Of a stretch of 64,000 nt of DNA, positions 58,487-64,000 are shown piece by piece (within the stretch, counting starts at the first letter, position 1; each line of letters begins with the position of its first letter). This DNA is from Pseudomonas sp. MH9.2 (lineage in GTDB: Bacteria > Pseudomonadota > Gammaproteobacteria > Pseudomonadales > Pseudomonadaceae): contig NZ_CP133784.1 in the NCBI RefSeq assembly GCF_034353875.1, forward strand, positions 2,294,001 through 2,358,000. The letters run 5' to 3'. The position numbers and the translations under genes are program-made. The notes beneath the pieces were generated by a model. The model did not search any database and had not been told where the DNA came from. It saw only the letters and a program-made list of their open reading frames with translations.

Positions 58487-60721
58487 TTAATCGCGCTTGA
58501 GCCGACGCAGATTGCTGATTACCGATTCCAGCGCTCGATCAAACAGCAACGCATCGTCCAGCAGGCGGATGGCGCCACGACGAAACTCCACAGCCAAGCC
58601 CATGCGGGTCTTTTCCAGGACTTTCATGCCTCTGCGGTTAACGAAAATATAACGGCCCGTGGGCTCAATGATGGTCGCCAGCTTGCAACGCATTGCCTGA
58701 TCGTCATCTTCTTGCATTTCCACCCAGCAGCCCACCCGCAGTGTGTCGACCTGAAGCAGGGCGACATCGTCATCCGCCAAGCGAACCAAGGGCTCGCCTA
58801 CCGGTTGTTCACCGGCGGCAATCAGGACGATTTCCTCAACCACCTGAACCATTTCAGACGCTGGCTCAGAGGCTGCCAGGTTGTCTTCCTGATGGTCCTG
58901 CTGACGTGCGAAGTGGTGAAAGGCCTGCACATGCAAGGCTTCCAGTTGACTGAAAAATTCGCCGGTGGCAAACGGATCAAACGCGGCACTGGTCAGACCA
59001 TCACGTAACGACTTGAGTAAACCGGGGACCAGATCCAGTAATCGCTGGCGAGCATCGGCTTCCGAATGCAGCTCGACGCTCCAGATCAGATCGTCCATGG
59101 CAGCCAGACCCGCACTCCACTCCGTTGACTGTTCACCGTGCTTCAGGCAGGTCAACAACAGCACCTTGCTCCAGGCTTCCTCCAGCAGGCGCACCACCGC
59201 CTCAGGCAATGTCTTGCCCAGCAGACGCTGGTTCAGTTCCTGCTGCACGCGCTGGCGAGCCAACTCGGCCCTGGCGCGACCCTCTTCAGCATCGCGAGTA
59301 CGCTGTTCCAATAATTCACTGCGCCGACGTTCATCGTTGGTGAACGTCAGAAAGTCCGCGAGCAATTCCGAAAAAATCGCCGGGTCATCAACGAAGTCAT
59401 TCAGCAGCCGTTGCACGATGTGTTCGACACGCAGGTACAGGCTGTCGCGCAGATTATCGTCACGCCCGCCCCAGCCCAGCGCGGCTGAAGCGATTTCGTT
59501 GAGCAGCCGCCGCGCCGGATGGGTGCCGCGGCTGAAAAAACTTTTGTCGAGTACCGCGACCTTGAGCATCGGGATTTGTAGCCGCCCAATCAAAACCTTG
59601 AGCGAATCCGGCAAATTGCGGTCATCAAGGATGAACTCGAAGAGCATCGCGATCAGGTTGATTACGTCCTCATCGACCAAGGCCACCACGCGAAACTTGC
59701 CACTTCTCATACTGACCCGGGCCAACAACTGATCCAGCTGATTGCGCAGATCGAAATCATCCTGCGCTTCCGGGGTCGGCACGTACTGCTGCAGATGCGA
59801 CAACAGGCGCAACAGGTCTTGACTGGAAATCGGCTTGGTTTCGGTGCTGGCTTCATTCGGGGGTGTGACGCGGCCACGCACGAGCAAGAGTAACTCCTGC
59901 AATGCCGCAAACACCTCTTGCACGTCCTGCTCGAATTTCTGACTGACGCGTGCCGAAACGTCCTCTTCAGCGCCCTGAGACAAACGTCCGCTGGGTGCCG
60001 AACGATCAGCGGCACGACGCACAGGCGCGGCTTTGAGTTCAGGAAGAATGCCGTTGTCGATCAACAACTGGTTGGCTTCGGCGTACAGCTGATCAGCATC
60101 GGCCAGCACGTACTTTTCAAACAGCTTGAAGATGATCAGTTTGACCTTGATTTCCACGCCAAGGCTGCGCCCTGCCTGCAAAAAGAAATCGCACAACAAG
60201 GTCGGCCCCATGGGGTTGGTTTCGTCGCTCAAACGCTTGGGGATGAGGGTGTTCAAACGCGTGGTCAACTGGCCCAAGGCAAAGCCATCGCGGCTCAGCA
60301 CTTTGGAGACCATCGCCTCCACGGCCACCGTCCTTTCCAGATCGTCGTTGTGCACCAATGCCAGCTTGTCGAAGGACACGGGCGGCGCAACGACCGGTTC
60401 GTTCACCTCGTATTGCCCCAGACGCAGGAAGGCCTCAAAAAACTTGTCGAGAAAACCGCGTTCAATGCTTTTGCGCTTGAGGCGCAGGTCGCGCATGGCC
60501 TCGAAGAAAATATTCTGTTCTGCGTTGTTGTGCGCTCGATCCGCCATTTCGAACAACGTGTCGTCAGCGTTATCGAACAAGGTTTGCAGCGCGTCTTTGA
60601 GTTGCTGTGCGGCTTTATCACGGACTTGCAAGAGTACGACGGGCAACCTGGCCAGCGACGAACTCGCCGTTTGCTCAGGGGTCACCTTATTCAACGGCAC
60701 CACTTTTCCGTCGTTTTGCAT
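58487..60721 (-). CDS. DUF1631-family protein, unknown function
   Basis: A 744-residue, mostly helical cytoplasmic protein (DUF1631, sometimes mislabelled thymidine phosphorylase). It has no signal peptide or membrane helix. A helix-rich N-terminal half is followed by a glutamate/arginine-rich coiled-coil stretch (about 475-505, RRSELLEQRTRDAEEGRARA). A C-terminal beta-rich module (about 655-720) contains VGCWVEMQED and RYIFVNRRGMKVLEKTRMGL, which is PilZ-like in outline. The start is ATG 60721 with AGAGGAAG. It lies between ampD and nadC. Confidence 0.8.
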   Translation of the reverse strand: MQNDGKVVPLNKVTPEQTASSSLARLPVVLLQVRDKAAQQLKDALQTLFDNADDTLFEMADRAHNNAEQNIFFEAMRDLRLKRKSIERGFLDKFFEAFLRLGQYEVNEPVVAPPVSFDKLALVHNDDLERTVAVEAMVSKVLSRDGFALGQLTTRLNTLIPKRLSDETNPMGPTLLCDFFLQAGRSLGVEIKVKLIIFKLFEKYVLADADQLYAEANQLLIDNGILPELKAAPVRRAADRSAPSGRLSQGAEEDVSARVSQKFEQDVQEVFAALQELLLLVRGRVTPPNEASTETKPISSQDLLRLLSHLQQYVPTPEAQDDFDLRNQLDQLLARVSMRSGKFRVVALVDEDVINLIAMLFEFILDDRNLPDSLKVLIGRLQIPMLKVAVLDKSFFSRGTHPARRLLNEIASAALGWGGRDDNLRDSLYLRVEHIVQRLLNDFVDDPAIFSELLADFLTFTNDERRRSELLEQRTRDAEEGRARAELARQRVQQELNQRLLGKTLPEAVVRLLEEAWSKVLLLTCLKHGEQSTEWSAGLAAMDDLIWSVELHSEADARQRLLDLVPGLLKSLRDGLTSAAFDPFATGEFFSQLEALHVQAFHHFARQQDHQEDNLAASEPASEMVQVVEEIVLIAAGEQPVGEPLVRLADDDVALLQVDTLRVGCWVEMQEDDDQAMRCKLATIIEPTGRYIFVNRRGMKVLEKTRMGLAVEFRRGAIRLLDDALLFDRALESVISNLRRLKRD

Positions 60722-61056
60722 GCAAGCTTCCTCTTGAATACAGTCAAAACCCCTCTACAGACAAGACGTGTAAGCCCCGTCCGTAAAGCGATTTCCTTTA
60801 AATTCGATTTTCGTCAAAGTCATGACGTCAATTGCAAGGCGGAGTATCTTGCAAAAGATGTCTGTTGCGCCAGTGAACTCTTCGCCCCGCAGAAAATGAC
60901 CTGCGCTGGGTAGACCTTCAAAAACGCCATCTATCGCACCGCCGTCGATAAAACCGACCAACTGCACGCCAAGGCTTTAGACAAGGGGCGTGTCACGGGG
61001 TGGGTTGCGGCGGTGGGGTGCCTTATACTCCAGCCACTTAGAAAGTGGAGCCCGCT
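60722..61056. other. Intergenic region between the DUF1631 gene and nadC
   Basis: 335 bases. A 70-codon open frame on the minus strand (60755-60967) has no ribosome-binding site and no recognisable motif. The divergent promoters for the flanking genes must lie here, but none stands out. Confidence 0.5.
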
Positions 61057-61905
61057 ATGCCAAATCTACGCCTCGCCCACCTGACTGCCGAAATCGAAGC
61101 CAACGTGCGCCGTGCGTTGCTTGAGGACGTTGGCAGTGGCGATATCACCGCCCAATTGATCCCTGCAGAACGCCTCGCCAAAGCCACTATCATCACTCGC
61201 GACGCGGCGGTGATCAGTGGCTCTGCGTGGGTGGATGCGGTTTTTCGTCAGCTGGACCCTCGCGTTGCCGTGCACTGGCAGGTCACCGATGGTGATCGGG
61301 TCAAGCCCAACCAAGCGTTGTTCCACCTCGAAGGCCCCGCGCGTTCATTGCTCACCGGCGAACGCAGCGCGCTGAACTTTCTACAAATGCTGTCGGGCGT
61401 TGCGACGTGCGCACAGTTCTACGCGGACAAAGTCGCCGACACCCAGGTCAAGCTGCTGGACACCCGTAAAACCCTGCCGGGCCTGCGCCTGGCGCAAAAG
61501 TACGCCGTCACCTGCGGCGGCTGCCATAACCACCGCATTGGCCTGTTCGATGCCTTCCTGATCAAGGAAAACCATATCGCGGCCTGCGGCGGAATTGCCC
61601 AAGCCGTCAGCGCAGCCCGTAAAATCGCCCCCGGCAAGCCGGTGGAAGTCGAAGTCGAAAGCCTCGACGAACTCAACCAGGCCCTCGCTGCCGGCGCTGA
61701 CATCATCATGCTCGACGAACTGAGCCTGGACGACATGCGCGAAGCCGTCCGCCTCACCGCCGGCCGCGCCAAACTCGAAGCCAGCGGCGGCATCAACGAC
61801 ACCACCCTGCTGCCGATTGCCGAAACCGGCGTCGACTACATCTCCATTGGGGCGCTGACCAAAGACGTAAAAGCCGTGGACCTGTCGATGCGCTTGAGCC
61901 TCTGA
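61057..61905 (+). CDS. nadC: Nicotinate-nucleotide pyrophosphorylase (carboxylating)
   Basis: A 282-residue quinolinate phosphoribosyltransferase of NAD synthesis. Motifs include [14 protein letters not shown] (about 26-39), [10 protein letters not shown] (about 139-148) with conserved substrate-binding residues, [12 protein letters not shown] and ASGGIND. ATG 61057 has GTGGAG before it. It ends with its own terminator, next to the pilin locus as in other pseudomonads. Confidence 0.96.
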   Translation: MPNLRLAHLTAEIEANVRRALLEDVGSGDITAQLIPAERLAKATIITRDAAVISGSAWVDAVFRQLDPRVAVHWQVTDGDRVKPNQALFHLEGPARSLLTGERSALNFLQMLSGVATCAQFYADKVADTQVKLLDTRKTLPGLRLAQKYAVTCGGCHNHRIGLFDAFLIKENHIAACGGIAQAVSAARKIAPGKPVEVEVESLDELNQALAAGADIIMLDELSLDDMREAVRLTAGRAKLEASGGINDTTLLPIAETGVDYISIGALTKDVKAVDLSMRLSL

Positions 61906-61921
61906 CGTTTCGCCAGGCATG

Positions 61922-61952
61922 AAAAAGCCCGATCAGTGATCGGGCTTTTTTT
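61922..61952 (+). terminator. Rho-independent terminator of nadC
   Basis: A near-perfect stem AAAAAGCCCGATC / GATCGGGCTTTTT with a three-base loop and a T run, beginning 17 bases after the nadC stop. It is also close to the 3' end of the convergent tRNA. Confidence 0.9.
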
Positions 61953-61957
61953 GACGC

Positions 61958-62034
61958 TGGTGCCGAAAATAGGAATCGAACCTACGACCTTCGCGTTACG
62001 AGTGCGCTGCTCTACCGGACTGAGCTATTTCGGC
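61958..62034 (-). tRNA. tRNA-Thr (anticodon CGT)
   Basis: A 77-base gene including the encoded CCA. The acceptor stem GCCGAAA / TTTCGGC pairs fully, the D arm is GCTC/GAGC, the anticodon loop CTCGTAA carries CGT, and the T loop is TTCGATT. The anticodon stem as drawn (GCGCA / CGCGA) has only three standard pairs, with A31·C39 and G27·A43 unpaired. It lies between nadC and pilA, as in P. aeruginosa. Confidence 0.92.
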
Positions 62035-62131
62035 GATGGGGTGAGGCTAGCATCGAGTCGCAAAGCAGGCAATCCGCAGGTTGCAGATAAGATGCGGTAT
62101 GACCAGAGCTATGTGGGAAGTGACTAAAATC

Positions 62132-62163
62132 AAAAAGCCCCTGCGAAGAACAGAGGCTTTTTG
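62132..62163 (-). terminator. Rho-independent terminator of pilA
   Basis: On the minus strand AAAAAGCCTCTG, a seven-base loop, CAGGGGCTTTTT. It begins 33 bases after the pilA stop. A one-base bulge or mismatch weakens the stem. Confidence 0.7.
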
Positions 62164-62196
62164 AATAGATCAAATCTACACGCTCTTCTGGAGTTT

Positions 62197-62628
62197 TTAG
62201 ACGCCAGTCTGGGCCTTAGTACACCCACCGGACGTTACACCCACCCAGGTAATTTTGTTTGCGTCGCCCACGTTTGGAGTCCAAGTAACCACACAGGAAT
62301 TCACGAGCGGAGTACCTGTGACCACAATTGCTGCAGTAGCTGCGGTCAAAGTCAGGCTAGTGAGGTTAGTAGTAGCAGTCGGCAAACCAGGATAACCAAC
62401 TTGAGTAAGCAATTTGGCTGCTGTATCACAACTTGCAAGGGTGCTGTTATTAATCTGCAAGCACTCAGCAATGGCGGCCTTGACCGGCGCAATAATTGTG
62501 TTGTTCTCAGCGAATCTAGCACGAGTGACATAATTCTGATATTGCGGAATCGCGATGGCCGCCAGAATCCCGATAATCGCTACGACGATCATCAACTCGA
62601 TAAGTGTAAAACCTTTTTGTGCATTCAT
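62197..62628 (-). CDS. pilA: Type IV pilin PilA
   Basis: A 143-residue type IVa prepilin. The six-residue leader MNAQKG is followed by the cleavage site and [20 protein letters not shown], with Glu5 conserved for assembly. The mature part has cysteines near 56 and 66 and a terminal pair (NSCVV ... SGGC) that forms the receptor-binding disulfide loop. ATG 62628 has GGAGAAG upstream; the longer open frame is an artefact. Transcription should need RpoN (promoter at 62674-62689) and PilR. It lies between tRNA-Thr and pilB, without an accessory gene in the pilin-tRNA gap. Confidence 0.95.
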   Translation of the reverse strand: MNAQKGFTLIELMIVVAIIGILAAIAIPQYQNYVTRARFAENNTIIAPVKAAIAECLQINNSTLASCDTAAKLLTQVGYPGLPTATTNLTSLTLTAATAAIVVTGTPLVNSCVVTWTPNVGDANKITWVGVTSGGCTKAQTGV

Positions 62629-62673
62629 CGATACTTCTCCACGCGTCAAATAGATGTGCCGTACTCTGTACGA

Positions 62674-62689
62674 AGCATAGGACGTGCCA
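62674..62689 (-). promoter_or_regulatory. Sigma-54 promoter of pilA
   Basis: On the minus strand TGGCACGTCCTATGCT, with GG and GC at exact -24/-12 spacing and nine of the ten bases of the TGGCAC-N5-TTGC core. It is 46-61 bases before the pilA ATG. Control of pilA by RpoN and PilS/PilR is established in P. aeruginosa. Confidence 0.88.
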
Positions 62690-62849
62690 ATTCCAATGGT
62701 CCCATGTAACCGACTTTTCAACGCAGCATTCCCCAACAGCCCTCTCAAGACAAGCAGAAACTGACAATTTTGGTCACTTTCTCGCCTGACATTTGGCAGC
62801 ACAGCCCGACTGCGCTATAAACCTCCCACTGTCTGTGTCTGGTGGTTTT

Positions 62850-64000
62850 ATGACTGATGTTGTCCTTACCGGTTTGGCCAAGCAATTAGTGCTGACCAAC
62901 CTGCTAAACGAAAAAGCGGCGCAACAGGCGTATCAACAAGCCCAACGTGGCAAGGTTTCGCTGGTCAGCTACCTGGTGCAAAACAAGCTGGTGAAAAGCC
63001 TGGTGCTTGCCGAGATCGCTTCCGAGCAATTTGGGGTGCCGTTCCTGGACCTGAGCAGCCTGGACAAAGACAGCCTGCCAAAAGGCCTGGTCAGCGAAAA
63101 GCTGATTCGGCAGCACAATGTCTTGCCGTTGTGGCGTCGCGGCAATAAATTGTTCATCGGGATATCAGACCCCACTAACCACCAGGCCATCACCGATATA
63201 CAGTTCAATACCGGGCTGACCACCGAAGCCATTCTGGTGGAAGACAACAAGCTCACCGACGCCATCGACAGATTTTTCGACAGCCAATCCTCCGGGATGG
63301 GTGATCTCGCCGATGTCGATCTCGAAGGATTGGACGTCGGGCTCGCTGACGATAAAAAGCAGGACGCGATCGCAGGACAAGATGCCGACGACGCGCCAGT
63401 GGTGCGCTTCGTCAATAAGATGCTGCTGGACGCCATCAAGCTGGGCTCATCGGACTTGCACTTCGAACCTTACGAAAAGTCTTACCGGGTCAGGCTGCGC
63501 ACCGACGGCATTTTGCATGAAGTCGCCAAACCACCGATCCAGCTGGCCGGCCGAATCGCGGCGCGCTTGAAGGTGATGGCCGGGCTGGATATTTCCGAGC
63601 GGCGCAGGCCGCAGGATGGCCGGATCAAGCTGCGTATCTCAAAAACCAAATCGATCGATTTTCGGGTCAACACCCTGCCGACCCTCTGGGGCGAAAAGGT
63701 GGTGATGCGGATCCTCGACTCGTCCAGCGCGCAAATGGGCATTGATGCCCTAGGCTATGAGCCCGAGCAAAAAGCGCTGTACCTGGAGGCGCTGAAACAA
63801 CCGCAAGGGATGATTCTGGTCACCGGCCCCACGGGCTCGGGTAAAACCGTTTCGCTGTACACTGGCCTGAACATTCTCAATACCGTCGACATCAACATTT
63901 CAACCGCGGAAGACCCGGTAGAAATCAACCTGGAAGGCATAAACCAGGTCAACGTCAACCCAAAACAAGGAATGGATTTCGCCCAAGCGCTGCGTGCGTT
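62850..64000 (+). CDS. pilB: Type IV pilus assembly ATPase PilB (partial, runs off the window)
   Basis: The first 383 codons of the pilus extension ATPase, open to the window end. The N-terminal T2SSE domain (MTDVVLTGLAKQLVL, with VPFLDLSSLDKDSLPKGLV) is followed by the GSSDLHFEPYEKSYRVRLR segment. Walker A is GPTGSGKTVSLY at about residue 327, with AEDPVEI beyond it. ATG 62850 is preceded by GGTGG. It is divergent from pilA; pilC and pilD are expected to the right of the window. Confidence 0.95.
   Translation, partial: MTDVVLTGLAKQLVLTNLLNEKAAQQAYQQAQRGKVSLVSYLVQNKLVKSLVLAEIASEQFGVPFLDLSSLDKDSLPKGLVSEKLIRQHNVLPLWRRGNKLFIGISDPTNHQAITDIQFNTGLTTEAILVEDNKLTDAIDRFFDSQSSGMGDLADVDLEGLDVGLADDKKQDAIAGQDADDAPVVRFVNKMLLDAIKLGSSDLHFEPYEKSYRVRLRTDGILHEVAKPPIQLAGRIAARLKVMAGLDISERRRPQDGRIKLRISKTKSIDFRVNTLPTLWGEKVVMRILDSSSAQMGIDALGYEPEQKALYLEALKQPQGMILVTGPTGSGKTVSLYTGLNILNTVDINISTAEDPVEINLEGINQVNVNPKQGMDFAQALRA

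Noticed and set aside
60755..60967. 70-codon frame between the DUF1631 gene and nadC
   Set aside because: No ribosome-binding site, no motif and no family resemblance.

Overview
The window is ordinary chromosome of a fluorescent-group Pseudomonas, most likely of the P. fluorescens / P. putida complex. The evidence is the mlaFEDCB–ibaG–murA–hisGDC block facing kdsDC–lptCAB–rpoN–hpf–ptsN–rapZ–ptsO, a fused cysNC next to cysD, algW, a two-protein fructose phosphotransferase system (fruBKA) under FruR, the tRNA-Thr/pilA/pilB pilin locus, and short intergenic repeats of the Pseudomonas REP type. I see no insertion sequence, integrase, prophage or CRISPR array. Nearly every gene has a recognisable family.

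Layout. At 65-4868 are a GlxA-type regulator, zapE, trpS, a small alpha/beta hydrolase and zapG (yhcB). At 4979-6157 is the only clearly accessory patch. It holds a REP-like hairpin, a 69-bp imperfect copy of the 3' end of cysNC, a 52-codon cysteine-rich lipoprotein gene, a bulb-type lectin gene broken by an in-frame TAG, and a terminator. cysNC and cysD, a Nif3-like gene and algW follow (6090-11083).

At 11154-19101, all on the minus strand, lie histidine genes (hisC, hisD, hisG), murA, ibaG and the Mla phospholipid transporter. Divergent from them, at 19418-26460, are KDO synthesis (kdsD, kdsC), LPS export (lptC, lptA, lptB), sigma-54 (rpoN) and the nitrogen phosphotransferase cluster. At 26736-31055 are pmbA/tldE, darP, tldD and a nitrilase-family gene. 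They continue into yhdP, rng, maf and the rod-shape genes mreD, mreC and mreB, all transcribed leftward from about 40058.

At 40268-46593 are gatC, gatA and gatB, an RlpA-like lipoprotein, a Ca2+/Na+ exchanger, a carboxymuconolactone decarboxylase-family protein and an AEC transporter. The fructose operon fruB-fruK-fruA faces fruR, with a FruR operator between them (46946-53897). At 53900-61905 are a TatD-family hydrolase, a chemotaxis receptor, ampE, ampD, a DUF1631 protein and nadC. The right end (61958-64000) carries tRNA-Thr(CGT), pilA with a well-formed sigma-54 promoter, and the start of pilB.

How the genes work together: most of the window builds or guards the cell envelope. Peptidoglycan is served by murA, ampD, ampE, mre and the rlpA-like gene, LPS by kds and lpt, outer-membrane lipid asymmetry by mla and perhaps yhdP, and envelope stress by algW. 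Two regulatory themes are visible in the DNA itself: rpoN and a sigma-54 promoter at pilA, and FruR with its operator. The least ordinary signals are the repeat-flanked lectin patch, two genes (mreC and the Ca2+/Na+ exchanger) whose best start codon is ATT, and long palindromes between gatA and gatB and between mreB and mreC.
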